Shown: piece by piece, positions 54,484-64,000 of the stretch
Numbering within the stretch: the stretch's first letter is position 1
Layout: each line of letters opens with the position of its first letter
Assembly: GCF_020829495.1 (NCBI RefSeq)
Contig: NZ_JAIVFQ010000008.1
Span: 62,001-126,000, forward strand
Source: Nostoc favosum CHAB5714
GTDB taxonomy: Bacteria; Cyanobacteriota; Cyanobacteriia; Cyanobacteriales; Nostocaceae
Length of the DNA: 64,000 bases
Direction of reading: 5' to 3'
Made by a program: the position numbers and the translations under genes
The notes under the pieces: model-generated
Databases searched by the model: none
Told to the model about the DNA's origin: nothing
Seen by the model: the letters and a program-made list of their open reading frames with translations, nothing else

Positions 54484-56544
54484 GTGGAGAAGGGGACGCT
54501 AGTTGAATTTAGGGTTCAAGGCGATCGCCGTCTGGGCATCGTAGAACGTCCAGACGGTAAAACCCGCTGGTTTGTGGTAGACGAACGTGGTCAATCCCAC
54601 AGCCTCGCGCCTAGACAAATAACTTATACAGTTACAGGACAGACGTACAAGCCCTCAGAGATTGCCAATTTTCTGGAGCAGGTCAAGCCTTATTTAGATC
54701 CATCTAGCTTAGAAGTGGCTTGGGAACTACTGGTTGAAGATGGGGAAACAGTCACCCCTGAGCAAATGGCGAATCTGCTATTTTCTGAATCAACTGCGCC
54801 TCCTTGTTACGCCGCCCATTGCTTGTTATCCGACGACAAACTTTATTTCAAGCAAAAAGGAGACGCTTACGAGCCGCGAACTGCTGCTCAGGTGGCAGAA
54901 CGCCAGCACCAGATGGAAGTAGAGGCACTAAAAGCTAAGGGACAGCAGGAATTTTTAACTCGTGTAGAGCAAGCGCTCAAAGGTGAAGCAGTAGAGTGGG
55001 GGCGCCACGATCGCCAGCGCTTAGAAGGACTCGAAAAATACGCAGCACTGCTTGCTGACACCGTGCGGACAGGGGTCAATTATGACTCCTTGGCTCGCGC
55101 TTATCCGCCAAGCGCTCCAGTATTAGAAACTATGACCATGCTGGGACGACCCACAACACCCCAAGGGGCCTTTCAACTGTTGGTGGATTTGGGTTGCTGG
55201 AGTCCTTATGAAAACTTGTTCCTGCGTCGTTCTTCAATTCCGATCCAATTTCCTAATAAGGTATTAGAAGTGGCGCAACAGCGTTTGGATTTACCGCCGA
55301 TTGACTCAGATACAAACCGCCTTGATCTGACTCACCTGAAGGTCTACACCATTGATGATGAAACTACCACAGAGATCGACGATGGTCTGAGTTGGGAAGT
55401 ACTCCCCGATGGCCGGGAACGCCTATGGGTGCATATCGCCGATCCCACTCGATGGTTAGTGCCAGAAGATGAATTAGATTTGGAAGCCAGAAAGCGGGGT
55501 AGTACAGTCTATTTACCTACGGGGATGATTCCCATGTTTCCAGAGGTATTGGCGACTGGGCCGATGAGTCTGATACAGGGACGGGTTTGTTGCGCCCTCA
55601 GTTTCGGGATTATTTTAGATACAAGTGGGAGAGTAGAAGATTACAGCATTCATACCAGCTTGATTAAGCCGACTTATCGTCTCACCTACGAAGATGTAGA
55701 TGAAATGCTGCAATTACGGGTACAGGCAGAACCGGAAATTGCTGCGATCGCTACTTGGGCACAGAAGCGCAAAGCTTGGCGTTACGCCCAAGGGGCAATT
55801 AGCATCACCATGCCGGAAGCGATGATCAAAGTCAAAGGTGACGAGATAAATATTGACATTTTGGACGATTCCCCGTCGCGGCAAGTAGTAGCAGAAATGA
55901 TGATTGTTGCCGGTGAAGTTGCGGCTCGTTATGGTAAAGCTCATAACATACCTTTGCCCTTTCGCGGTCAGCCGCAACCAGAATTACCCCCAGAAGAAGA
56001 ATTGCTGCTACTTCCCGCCGGATTCGTTCGCGCTTGCGCTATGCGTCGTTGTATGCCCAAGAGCGAAATGAGCATTACGCCTCTGCGCCATGCTGGTTTG
56101 GGTTTGGATACTTACACTCAAGCAACCTCTCCCATCCGCCGTTACAGTGACTTGCTTACCCACTTCCAACTTAAAGCCCATTTGCGGGGTGAAGTTTTAC
56201 CATTTTCCGCAGATCAACTTAAAGAAGTGATGATGACTGTCACCAGCATCACCCAAGAGGTGACGATGGTGGAACGCCAAACTAATAGATATTATGCTCT
56301 AGAGTATTTACGCCGTCATCCAGAGGAAACTTGGGATGTAACAGTGTTGATGTGGCTGCGGGAAGACAGCAACTTAGCCTTAATTTTGTTAGAAGATTTG
56401 GGCTTGCAGTTACCAATGGTTTTCAAACGTTCTGTGAAGTTGGGCGAACAGATATTGGTGAAAGTTAGCCACGCCGATCCGCAAAAAGATATTATCCAGT
56501 TTCAAGAAATAGTTTATCAAGAAGCCCAAACAGCAGCGAATTAA
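54484..56544 (+). CDS. Ribonuclease II/R family exoribonuclease
   Basis: 686 residues from a GTG. The N-terminal OB-like region precedes the RNB domain: YTIDDETTTEIDDGLSWEVL carries the catalytic Asp cluster, and HIADPTRWLVPEDELDLEARKRGSTVYLP is the family signature. Other blocks are SFGIILDTSGRVEDYSI and TQATSPIRRYSDLLTH. It is a 3'-5' processive exoribonuclease; cyanobacteria keep one such enzyme, whose plastid relative is RNR1. An S1 domain at the C-terminus is weak or absent, so it is nearer RNase II than RNase R. Confidence 0.93.
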   Translation: MEKGTLVEFRVQGDRRLGIVERPDGKTRWFVVDERGQSHSLAPRQITYTVTGQTYKPSEIANFLEQVKPYLDPSSLEVAWELLVEDGETVTPEQMANLLFSESTAPPCYAAHCLLSDDKLYFKQKGDAYEPRTAAQVAERQHQMEVEALKAKGQQEFLTRVEQALKGEAVEWGRHDRQRLEGLEKYAALLADTVRTGVNYDSLARAYPPSAPVLETMTMLGRPTTPQGAFQLLVDLGCWSPYENLFLRRSSIPIQFPNKVLEVAQQRLDLPPIDSDTNRLDLTHLKVYTIDDETTTEIDDGLSWEVLPDGRERLWVHIADPTRWLVPEDELDLEARKRGSTVYLPTGMIPMFPEVLATGPMSLIQGRVCCALSFGIILDTSGRVEDYSIHTSLIKPTYRLTYEDVDEMLQLRVQAEPEIAAIATWAQKRKAWRYAQGAISITMPEAMIKVKGDEINIDILDDSPSRQVVAEMMIVAGEVAARYGKAHNIPLPFRGQPQPELPPEEELLLLPAGFVRACAMRRCMPKSEMSITPLRHAGLGLDTYTQATSPIRRYSDLLTHFQLKAHLRGEVLPFSADQLKEVMMTVTSITQEVTMVERQTNRYYALEYLRRHPEETWDVTVLMWLREDSNLALILLEDLGLQLPMVFKRSVKLGEQILVKVSHADPQKDIIQFQEIVYQEAQTAAN

Positions 56545-56745
56545 TTCGTAATTCGTAATGGGCTACGCCCCGCTACGCTAACGTAATTCGTAATTATTGG
56601 TGAAACACTTGCGCGTAATTGTCTTTCTTGGTGATCTTAAATTAGCTGAGGATTTACACCCCAATTTATTCAATTACAAATTATTTTAATCTTGCTCCAA
56701 CTCCTTTCGGTTAGGATATAGGGTAAATGGAATGAGGTAATAGTT

Positions 56746-57030
56746 GTGAATATATCTTTGACCCCAGAACTGGAGCAGTTGGTTAAGGATAAGGTTAGTA
56801 GTGGGAAATATCACTCAGTTAGTGAGGTGATGGGTGAAGCATTGAGGTTGTTAGAAGAACGCGATCGCATTCGAGATCAGCGTCTAGCAGAATTGAAAGC
56901 TAAAATCCAAGTTGGTATTGAAGAACTCGAACGTGGTGAAGGAATTGATGGTGAAGAGGTATTTGCAGAAATAGAAGAAGACATTCGACGTGCTGAAGCC
57001 CAAATGCAACAAGCTGAGGCTGCTAAATAA
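56746..57030 (+). CDS. ParD-family antitoxin
   Basis: 94 residues from a GTG. The N-terminal ribbon-helix-helix (MNISLTPELEQLVKDKVSSG) binds operator DNA; the acidic helical tail (EELERGEGIDGEEVFAEIEED) wraps the toxin. It overlaps the toxin start by one base (TAATG), typical of translationally coupled toxin-antitoxin pairs. Confidence 0.9.
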   Translation: MNISLTPELEQLVKDKVSSGKYHSVSEVMGEALRLLEERDRIRDQRLAELKAKIQVGIEELERGEGIDGEEVFAEIEEDIRRAEAQMQQAEAAK

Positions 57031-57335
57031 TGAGTAGGTGTATTTTAGCGCCTTCAGCTAGATTAGATTTGAAAGAAATTAGCCGCTATATTACCCGCTT
57101 TAATCCTGGTGCGGCTCGAAAACTCAACAAAAAAATTATACAGCAGTGTAAGCTGTTGGCTAATTTTCCTAATATGGGGCAAAGTTGCGATAATTTTGCT
57201 AGCGGTTTACGGAGTTTCCCCGTAGAAGATTATTTGATATTTTATCGTCCCATTGATGGTGGTGTGGAAGTTGCACGTATTGTCAGTGGTTATCGGGATT
57301 TAGAAACAGTTTTTTTAAGTGAGGATATTCCTTAA
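57030..57335 (+). CDS. ParE-family toxin (RelE/ParE superfamily)
   Basis: 101 residues with LAPSARLDLKEISRYITRFN, LANFPNMGQSCDNFASGLRSFPV, EDYLIFYRP and VEVARIVSGYRDL, the ParE/RelE fold. ParE toxins poison DNA gyrase. It is paired with the ParD gene just upstream. The ParE gyrase-binding region is intact, so the system is probably active and neutralised. Confidence 0.9.
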   Translation: MSRCILAPSARLDLKEISRYITRFNPGAARKLNKKIIQQCKLLANFPNMGQSCDNFASGLRSFPVEDYLIFYRPIDGGVEVARIVSGYRDLETVFLSEDIP

Positions 57336-57348
57336 AATTGCATTTGAT

Positions 57349-57882
57349 CTAAGGGATTTCCCCCATCTCCTCATACCGTGCTTTTGACATCACAGCCTGG
57401 ATATAGTCATTTTTACCATTGGTATAAGCCTCGCGATCGCTCCGAAAAGTTGCCGCCAAATCGCGTTTTAAAGCTTCATATCGTTTCGCCTCTTCAGGAT
57501 GCCTTCTCAGATAGTCGCAAAATAGCTTGCGTTCCCAAAATTCGCTGTCAACCCCGACTATATGAACATGGTGAGTACGTTGCTTTCCGTATGGTGGCAT
57601 TCCTTTCACAAAAAACATCCGTCCTGGATCTGGGTTTTCACGCCAATAAACGTATCCCAAAGATTCCAATGCCGGAATAGTAGATTTCGCATTTACTAAG
57701 GAACGGACTCCTACCATGATGTCAATAACTGGCTTGGCTGCCATTCCTGGTACTGCCGTACTCCCAATATGTTCAATTTCCACAACCAAGTCATTGCCTA
57801 GTACCTGCCAAATACGCTCGGCTTCTTGTGCAAACAAAGTCTGCCACCGTGGGTCATATTCGACTATATTTACTTCATCCAT
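57349..57882 (-). CDS. GrpB family protein (UPF0157)
   Basis: 177 residues: VNIVEYDPRWQTLFAQEAERI, VEIEHIGSTAVPGMAAKPVIDIMVGVR and HHVHIVGVDSEFWERKLFC. It is a nucleotidyltransferase-like fold (GS...DxD-like: IGSTAVPGMAAKPVIDI). The family includes the dephospho-CoA kinase C-terminal extension. Convergent with the ParDE pair, 13 bases apart. Confidence 0.9.
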   Translation of the reverse strand: MDEVNIVEYDPRWQTLFAQEAERIWQVLGNDLVVEIEHIGSTAVPGMAAKPVIDIMVGVRSLVNAKSTIPALESLGYVYWRENPDPGRMFFVKGMPPYGKQRTHHVHIVGVDSEFWERKLFCDYLRRHPEEAKRYEALKRDLAATFRSDREAYTNGKNDYIQAVMSKARYEEMGEIP

Positions 57883-57995
57883 CGGTAAAATTAATTTTAT
57901 CTACAGAGATTGTAGTTGGTTAAATCCTTTATTTAATTTCCATTCCAGCAATTTTATTAGTATAATAATGGATCGTGTCGAATTAAAGCTAGACC

Positions 57996-58193
57996 ATGCC
58001 TAAACTAAAGACTCGTAAAGCCGCGGCAAAGCGATTCCGTGCCACCGGTACCGGCAAAATCGTCCGTCGTAAAGCGTTCAAAAGCCACCTTTTAGAACAC
58101 AAATCTTCTGACAAAAAGCGTAGTATGCGTCAGAGTGCGCTTGTACATGAACGCGATGAACTTAACGTGCGCTTGATGCTCCCATATTTGTAA
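57996..58193 (+). CDS. rpmI: Ribosomal protein bL35
   Basis: 65 residues: [40 protein letters not shown]. Operon with rplT, 19 bases downstream. No infC precedes it. Confidence 0.97.
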   Translation: MPKLKTRKAAAKRFRATGTGKIVRRKAFKSHLLEHKSSDKKRSMRQSALVHERDELNVRLMLPYL

Positions 58194-58212
58194 GTATTTA
58201 AGGAAATAAGTT

Positions 58213-58569
58213 ATGACTCGGGTAAAACGCGGTAATGTAGCTCGGAAGCGCCGCAATAAAATTCTCAAACTAGCTAAAGGTTTTCGCGGTTCCCACTCAA
58301 CTCTGTTTAGAACTGCCAACCAACAAGTAATGAAGGCGCTACGCAGTGCCTACCGCGATCGCAAAAAGAAAAAGCGCGATTTTCGCCGTCTCTGGATCAC
58401 CCGCATCAACGCTGCTTCAAGGCAACACGGCTTGAGCTACAGCCAGTTGATCGGTAACTTGAAAAAAGCTGATATCCAACTAAATCGCAAGATGTTGGCA
58501 CAATTAGCAGTCCTCGATCCAGCTAGCTTCGGCAAAGTTGCTGAACTAGCAAATCAAGCTAAAGGATAA
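58213..58569 (+). CDS. rplT: Ribosomal protein bL20
   Basis: 118 residues: [60 protein letters not shown]. Binds 23S rRNA early in assembly; in other bacteria it also represses its own operon. Follows rpmI, and ahead of a solute-binding gene only 12 bases away. Confidence 0.97.
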   Translation: MTRVKRGNVARKRRNKILKLAKGFRGSHSTLFRTANQQVMKALRSAYRDRKKKKRDFRRLWITRINAASRQHGLSYSQLIGNLKKADIQLNRKMLAQLAVLDPASFGKVAELANQAKG

Positions 58570-58581
58570 AGGTAGCAACGG

Positions 58582-59397
58582 ATGTATAACGGATGTAACA
58601 GATGGCAAGTAATTACTCGGTTACATCTGGCATTATCCGCCACTATTTTTTGGATATGTTGCTTTTCCATAGTGGGGACAGGATTAACTGCATCTGCCGC
58701 CGAAATGCCAGAAATTCAGCAGCGGGGCTATCTAACTGTTGCCGTTAAAGATAACTTGCGTCCGTTGGGATTTAGAGATGCCAACGGTAATTTGCAAGGC
58801 TTGGAAATTGACTTGGCACAGCAATTAGCACTTGACTTGGTTGGTAAAGCCGAGGCTGTCAAATTGGAACCTGTAGCAAATCGCGATCGCTTGTCTGTAG
58901 TCTTAGACAAGAAAGTTGATTTTGCGATCGCTAGGGTAACAGCAACTGAATCTCGCAGCCGCATAGTTAGTTTCAGTGTTCCCTACTATTTGGATAGCAC
59001 TGTATTAGTTACAAAAGATCCCTCTGTACAGAAATTGAGTGATTTGGCAAAACAAAAAATTGCTGTACTCAACAACTCCAGCACCATTGCTAAAGTGCGT
59101 TACTTTGTGTCAAACGCCGAGTTGGTAGGAGTGAATTCATATCAAGAAGCGCGAGATAAAATAGAAAGTAATGCAGCCTTTGCCTTTGCCGCAGATGCTA
59201 GCGTTCTGAGCGGTTGGGTGCAACAATATCCCCAATATCGGCTACTGCCAATTAAGCTATCAACTGAACCCTTGTCTGTAGTCATGCCCAAGGGATTGCA
59301 GTACGATGAGTTAAGACGGAATGTGAATCAAGCGATCGCTCGTTACTTAGCAGAAGGTTGGCTCCAGCAACGTGTCCAATATTGGGGCTTACCGTAA
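58582..59397 (+). CDS. Polar amino-acid-type solute-binding protein
   Basis: 271 residues. Signal peptide (TRLHLALSATIFWICCFSIVGTGLTASAAE) then the SBP-3 fold: IQQRGYLTVAVKDNLRPLGFRD, GNLQGLEIDLAQQLALDLVG, LDKKVDFAIARVTATESR. It binds amino acids or similar small molecules in the periplasm. No permease or ATPase gene is next to it, so it is an orphan or it serves another transporter. Starts 12 bases after rplT. Confidence 0.88.
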   Translation: MYNGCNRWQVITRLHLALSATIFWICCFSIVGTGLTASAAEMPEIQQRGYLTVAVKDNLRPLGFRDANGNLQGLEIDLAQQLALDLVGKAEAVKLEPVANRDRLSVVLDKKVDFAIARVTATESRSRIVSFSVPYYLDSTVLVTKDPSVQKLSDLAKQKIAVLNNSSTIAKVRYFVSNAELVGVNSYQEARDKIESNAAFAFAADASVLSGWVQQYPQYRLLPIKLSTEPLSVVMPKGLQYDELRRNVNQAIARYLAEGWLQQRVQYWGLP

Positions 59398-59404
59398 GTT
59401 GGTC

Positions 59405-59466
59405 ATTGGTCATTTGTCATTGGTCATTAGTGAATAACAAAGGACAAAGGACAAAGGACAAATGAC
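59405..59466. repeat. Short tandem repeats (gtcattg / aggacaaa)
   Basis: Four heptamer-like copies of gtcattg/gtcattt followed by three aggacaa units. They lie between two genes and may fold as a hairpin (gtcattt with aaatgac). Confidence 0.7.
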
Positions 59467-59518
59467 AATACGCTGATAATAGATACAGAAACAACTTTTA
59501 ATATTTGTATTTGCAACA

Positions 59519-60043
59519 ATGGATAACAGTCTAGCCGTTGTTTATCTCTCAGTTTTGGTGGGTATACTCACAATTGCAGCCGTGAGTGTTTTTCGCCAAA
59601 TTTTCAAAACTCGCAAGATTGAAGGCTCCTTTGGAAGATTGCGGAAGAAGTTAGAGAAAGAAAAGGGTACGACTCAAGAATATTATGAGTTAGGCAGTAT
59701 TTATTCAGACAAAAAAATGTATTCCCAAGCGATACTGCTGTTTCAAAAAGCTATCAAAGCTGCCCAAGAAGAGGGAGAAGAAAATATTGCCCCTATTTAC
59801 AACGGGCTGGGTTATATTTATTTTATCCAAGAGCAATATGACCTAGCAATTCGTCAGTATAAAGAAGCCCTAAAAGCTAAACCAGACTACGTAACAGGGT
59901 TGAATAATCTTGGTCACGCTTACGAGAAAAAGAAGTTAACTACTCAGGCGTTACAAGCTTACGAAGAAGCACTAAAATTGGCTCCAAATAACCCTATTGC
60001 TAAACGTCGTGCTGAATCTTTACGTCGTTTAGTTTCTGCGTAA
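59519..60043 (+). CDS. ycf37: TPR protein, Ycf37-like photosystem I assembly factor
   Basis: 174 residues. An N-terminal membrane helix (VVYLSVLVGILTIAAVSVF) is followed by three TPR units: EYYELGSIYSDKKMYSQAILLFQKAIK, APIYNGLGYIYFIQEQYDLAIRQYKEAL and VTGLNNLGHAYEKKKLTTQALQAYEEALK. Length and order match the Ycf37 protein of plastids and Synechocystis, which helps photosystem I assembly or stability. Naming is from the overall architecture. Confidence 0.8.
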   Translation: MDNSLAVVYLSVLVGILTIAAVSVFRQIFKTRKIEGSFGRLRKKLEKEKGTTQEYYELGSIYSDKKMYSQAILLFQKAIKAAQEEGEENIAPIYNGLGYIYFIQEQYDLAIRQYKEALKAKPDYVTGLNNLGHAYEKKKLTTQALQAYEEALKLAPNNPIAKRRAESLRRLVSA

Positions 60044-60207
60044 ATTGGGCATTGCTTATTTCTCCCTTCTCTCCCTCATCTCCCCACTCCCTACTCCCTA
60101 CTCCCCAACTATTAACAAATTAATTTGGCTTTAGCCTCTTAATTTATCGGTTTTCATGCTTAGGCTTGGAAATAGATAACTATAAGTCTTTTGTAAAAAT
60201 GTAAAAG
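60044..60207. other. Intergenic region before the copper amine oxidase gene
   Basis: Contains a pyrimidine-rich run (cttctctccctcatctcccc) and AT-rich DNA. No frame. Confidence 0.35.
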
Positions 60208-62190
60208 ATGATTAAGCGGCTAAAGCGTTTTTTGTGGCTAGTTGTTGCCATCATTGTCGCCATTTCTATATCACTCGGATTCATGGGAAGATTGACGGCT
60301 CAACAGCCTTCGATTTCCCATCCTCTCACTTCGCTAACAGAGGCAGAAATTAGTACAGCCGTTTCGGTCATCAAAAGAGACAAAACTTTGAGCGAAATGG
60401 CAGCTTTTCCACTGATCGCTTTACAAGAACCAGATAAAGAAGAAGTTCTGAAATTTACACCTGGTAAAGCTTTTGGGCGAAAAGCTTTTTTGGTTATCTA
60501 TGAGCGAGCGCAAAACAAAACCTATGAAGGAATTGTCGATCTAACAAGCAAAACCTTAAGTTCTTGGAAAGAAATATCCTCTGTTCAACCTGCGATCGTC
60601 AATCCAGAATATGAACTCGCAACTCAGGTAGTTAAAGCCGATCCCCAATGGCAAAAAGCGATGCAAAGGCGGGGAATTACTGATTTTGATCAAGTCACAA
60701 TTAGTTGTTGGGCACCAGGAATCTTAAGTAAACAGGAAGAAGCAACAGGTAATCGTCTGTGTCGAGCCTTATCTTACTACAAAGGCAAAGGCTGGAACTA
60801 TTACGGTAGTCCCATTGAAGGAGTCTTAGCAACAGTCAATTTAAACACGGGTAAAATCGCCAGTTTTGTTGACAGAGGAAAAGTACCTTTCTCTAAAGAA
60901 AACTGGAACTACGATTTAAAGTCTTTGGGCAAATTACTTTCACCACTGAAAGCATTAAAGATTGTGCAACCTAATGGTGCAAGTTTCCAGATTCAAGATA
61001 ATGAAATTAGCTGGCAAGGTTGGAAGTTTCGCTATTTAATGCATCCTCGTAATGGATTAATGCTGTACCAAGTGACGCACAAGGACGGGGAAAATATTCG
61101 ACCAGTTTTATACCGCGCTAGCCTATCAGAGATGGTAGTTCCTTACGGCGATCCAGATCCCACTTGGTCGTTTAGGAATGCATTTGATGTTGGAGAATAC
61201 AACCTTGGTTTGCTAGCAAATACGATGGAGTTAGGTAAGGAAATTCCTGAAAACGGTCTTTTGCTGGATGCTGTATTTGCTAATGAGCAGGGAGAACCTT
61301 ATAAGATACCAGGGGTTCTCGGTATCTATGAACGCGATAACGGAATGCTGTGGAAACACTATGACTACAATACTCAGCGTAATGATGTCCGTCGGAATCG
61401 AGAATTAGTGATGTCGATGACTGCGGCCGTTGACAACTATGATTACAGCATTAATTGGATATTTCACCTGGATGGGACTTTGGAAGTCCAAAATGAATTA
61501 ACGGGTATCGTACTGGCGCAGGGAACGGCTGCCCAAAAGCAATCTGAGGATGATTCATCTGGTCGGTTAATTGCTAAGAATATCTTCGGAGTAAATCACC
61601 AGCACTTTTTTAACTATCGCCTAGATTTCGATGTCGATGGTCAGGCTAATTCTGTGATGGAAATGAATGTGAAAGCTTTGCCGATGGATGAGAAAAATCC
61701 TTTAGGAAATGCGATCGCAATTACAGAAACCCCACTAACAAAAGAAACGGCTGCTGTGCGCGATTTGGATATGAAAAGCAGCCGGGAATGGATGATTGTT
61801 AGTGCAGATAAGAAAAATACGCTAGGGGCTGCACCTGGATATATGCTGATGCCTGGTGGAAACTCCATATTTTTCCCTGTGGAAGGCTCAAACATCCGTC
61901 AAAAGGCAGAATTTGCAACTCACCACGTCTGGGTAACAAAATATAAAGCTGCTGAACTCTATGCTGGCGGCGATTATCCCAACCAAACTCAACCAGGACA
62001 GGGTTTACCTAAATATATTGCAGACGATGAATCTTTGACGGGTGAAGATATCGTGCTGTGGTACACAATGGGGGTAACTCATGTTCCGCGATCGGAAGAT
62101 TGGCCTGTGATGCCTGTTCACCGAGTTGGCTTTAAGCTAATCCCTAGAGGATTCTTTAGCCGTAATCCAGCAATTAATTTACCAGAGTAA
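60208..62190 (+). CDS. Copper amine oxidase (primary-amine oxidase)
   Basis: 660 residues. The signal peptide is FLWLVVAIIVAISISLGFMG, with cleavage after about TAQQP. The topaquinone motif is N-Y-D-Y in VDNYDYSINW: the Tyr after Asn becomes TPQ. Copper His ligands include the pair in NHQHFFNYRLDFDVDG, with a third His expected in TTHHVWVTKYK. It oxidises primary amines to aldehydes with H2O2 and ammonia release, outside the inner membrane. Length is normal for the bacterial enzyme. Monocistronic. Role in a cyanobacterium (nitrogen from amines, or defence) is open. Confidence 0.9.
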   Translation: MIKRLKRFLWLVVAIIVAISISLGFMGRLTAQQPSISHPLTSLTEAEISTAVSVIKRDKTLSEMAAFPLIALQEPDKEEVLKFTPGKAFGRKAFLVIYERAQNKTYEGIVDLTSKTLSSWKEISSVQPAIVNPEYELATQVVKADPQWQKAMQRRGITDFDQVTISCWAPGILSKQEEATGNRLCRALSYYKGKGWNYYGSPIEGVLATVNLNTGKIASFVDRGKVPFSKENWNYDLKSLGKLLSPLKALKIVQPNGASFQIQDNEISWQGWKFRYLMHPRNGLMLYQVTHKDGENIRPVLYRASLSEMVVPYGDPDPTWSFRNAFDVGEYNLGLLANTMELGKEIPENGLLLDAVFANEQGEPYKIPGVLGIYERDNGMLWKHYDYNTQRNDVRRNRELVMSMTAAVDNYDYSINWIFHLDGTLEVQNELTGIVLAQGTAAQKQSEDDSSGRLIAKNIFGVNHQHFFNYRLDFDVDGQANSVMEMNVKALPMDEKNPLGNAIAITETPLTKETAAVRDLDMKSSREWMIVSADKKNTLGAAPGYMLMPGGNSIFFPVEGSNIRQKAEFATHHVWVTKYKAAELYAGGDYPNQTQPGQGLPKYIADDESLTGEDIVLWYTMGVTHVPRSEDWPVMPVHRVGFKLIPRGFFSRNPAINLPE

Positions 62191-62310
62191 AATATTCGTT
62201 TTCTAAAGTTTCCTTGGTTCAGTTTTTTCGCAATCTGTAAACCTGTAACTTGAATGCTGATAAGCTTATCGTAGTCCAAAAACTGACAGTTTTCATTCAT
62301 AGGATAGCTC

Positions 62311-62880
62311 ATGAATTTTCCAGAAATTAATATTCCCGGTGAAGGCACACTGCACGCTCGTTTAATTACTTCCTTGGGTCAAATTATAGTTCGTTTGGAG
62401 GAAGACAAAACCCCCAACACTGTCAAAAATTTTGTAGGTTTAGCAACCGGGACAATCGACTGGAAAGACCCTAAGACAGGTCAATCTCAGAAGGGGACTC
62501 CTGCCTACGATGGAGTTCGCTTTCACCGAGTCATCCCTGATTTTATGATTCAGTGTGGCGATCCCCTGGCTCGCTATCCAGATATGGCCAACCGTTGGGG
62601 TACTGGTGGCCCGGGATATCAATTTGAAGATGAATTTCATCCTGAATTGAAACACTCTAGTGCGGGTATTCTCTCAATGGCAAATGCAGGACGCGGTACT
62701 AATGGTTCGCAATGGTTCATTACAGAAGGGCCAACGCCTCATCTTGACCGCAAACACAGTGTTTTTGGTAAAGTTGTCGAAGGTATCGATATAGTCAACC
62801 GCATCGCCAATGTGCCTACGACTAGAGATCGTCCGAATCAAGACGTAGTGTTAGAAAAAGTAGAAATTTTTCGGCAGTAA
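62311..62880 (+). CDS. Cyclophilin-type peptidyl-prolyl isomerase
   Basis: 189 residues. The cyclophilin core is complete: TPNTVKNFVGLATG, YDGVRFHRVIPDFMIQCGDP (catalytic Arg), FEDEFHPEL, GILSMANAGRGTNGSQWFIT and PHLDRKHSVFGKVV. There is no signal peptide, so it is cytoplasmic. Monocistronic. Confidence 0.94.
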   Translation: MNFPEINIPGEGTLHARLITSLGQIIVRLEEDKTPNTVKNFVGLATGTIDWKDPKTGQSQKGTPAYDGVRFHRVIPDFMIQCGDPLARYPDMANRWGTGGPGYQFEDEFHPELKHSSAGILSMANAGRGTNGSQWFITEGPTPHLDRKHSVFGKVVEGIDIVNRIANVPTTRDRPNQDVVLEKVEIFRQ

Positions 62881-62891
62881 TTAACACCTCT

Positions 62892-62988
62892 CTAGTACAG
62901 CAAGGCGGAAGTCAAAAGTCAAAAGAATTGTATTCCAAGCTTTTACGCAATTTGAAATGGTATGTTTATTTCCGCCGTGTTGTACTAG
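62892..62988. repeat. MITE-like element, family G, second copy (inverted)
   Basis: The reverse complement matches the element at 53092-53209 end to end apart from fewer heptamers. It begins ctagtacagcaaggcgg and ends ccgccgtgttgtactag. Confidence 0.82.
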
Positions 62989-63583
<595 letters not shown>

Positions 63584-64000
63584 ATGAAATTGGCTTACTG
63601 GATGTATGCAGGCCCAGCCCACATCGGCACTCTGCGAATCGCTAGCTCTTTTAAAAATGTCCATGCGATCATGCACGCCCCCATTGGCGACGACTACTTT
63701 AACGTCATGCGCTCCATGCTATCGCGGGAGAGGGATTTTACTCCGGTAACAACCAGTGTCGTCGATCGCAACGTTTTGGCACGCGGCTCTCAAGAGAAGG
63801 TGGTAGATAACATCACCCGCAAGGATGCCGAGGAACACCCAGATTTGATTGTGTTAACTCCCACCTGCACCTCCAGCATTTTGCAAGAGGATTTGCACAA
63901 CTTTGTTGAACGAGCGCAGTTGGAAGCGAAAGGAGATGTAATGCTGGCGGATGTGAACCACTACCGCTACAACGAACTGCAAGCCGCCGATCGCACTCTG
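63584..64000 (+). CDS. chlB: Light-independent protochlorophyllide reductase subunit B (5' part)
   Basis: The first 139 residues run off the right edge. [20 protein letters not shown] matches ChlB, and [17 protein letters not shown] carries a cysteine ligand region of the NB cluster. With ChlL and ChlN, ChlB reduces protochlorophyllide in the dark. A GGGAG ribosome site lies eight bases before the ATG. It is the second chlorophyll-pathway gene in the window after chlD. Confidence 0.96.
   Translation, partial: MKLAYWMYAGPAHIGTLRIASSFKNVHAIMHAPIGDDYFNVMRSMLSRERDFTPVTTSVVDRNVLARGSQEKVVDNITRKDAEEHPDLIVLTPTCTSSILQEDLHNFVERAQLEAKGDVMLADVNHYRYNELQAADRTL

Noticed and set aside
56746..57335. Novel toxin-antitoxin system
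   Set aside because: Both genes match ordinary ParD and ParE, including the one-base overlap.

Overview
The window looks like a chromosomal piece of a filamentous, Nostoc/Anabaena-type cyanobacterium. It has oxygenic-phototroph genes (high-light-inducible proteins, chlD, chlB, a Ycf37-like TPR protein), many copies of the HIP1 octamer GCGATCGC, heptameric short tandem repeats between genes, and a dense load of miniature terminal-inverted-repeat (MITE-like) elements. There is no rRNA operon, CRISPR array, prophage or complete transposase. One tRNA (Asp, GTC) and a convincing 6S RNA are present.

Layout. 1-0.6 kb: tandem hli genes. 1.2-7.7 kb (minus): an anion/Na+ permease, a universal stress protein, and an NrtA/CmpA-type ABC transporter. 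Two c-di-AMP (ydaO) riboswitches sit here, one ahead of the ABC permease and one between the ABC ATPase and the stress protein. 7.7-9.1 kb: gene-free repeat region. 9.1-18 kb: sensor kinase, ribonuclease III, NYN-domain protein, 6S RNA, Uma2 and PD-(D/E)XK-like proteins, chlD, an S23 four-helix-bundle gene between mirrored 9-bp arrays, and a group 3 sigma factor (SigF-like). 18-24.8 kb: Bax-inhibitor-1 protein, two tandem release-factor-2 genes that both use a +1 frameshift (the first has lost the GGQ loop), DUF3285, ybeY, dgkA, trpG/pabA and a degenerate metallo-beta-lactamase-fold protein. 25-34.7 kb: FG-GAP protein, pepP, a 21-bp repeat array, an hxlR gene split by a MITE, ftsH, exported proteins and an IS605/group-II-intron wreck. 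34.9-43 kb: gltX, tRNA-Asp, two paralogous Ser/Thr kinases, a phytase-like esterase and a TM0106-family nuclease. 43-53 kb: C-DES-like PLP enzyme, glycosyltransferase, YjbQ, Nif3 and small cyanobacterial proteins. 53-64 kb: ribosomal proteins L33, S18, L35 and L20, RNase II/R, ParDE, GrpB, solute-binding protein, Ycf37, copper amine oxidase, cyclophilin and the start of chlB.

Most genes are housekeeping or core cyanobacterial. The most unusual signals are: the GGQ-less RF2 paralogue that keeps the prfB autoregulatory frameshift beside the intact prfB; the pair of c-di-AMP riboswitches in one transport/stress cluster, one with a repeat-expanded arm; and a MITE that splits hxlR so cleanly that removing it restores the reading frame. 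All calls come from reading the sequence; no database search or folding program was run.
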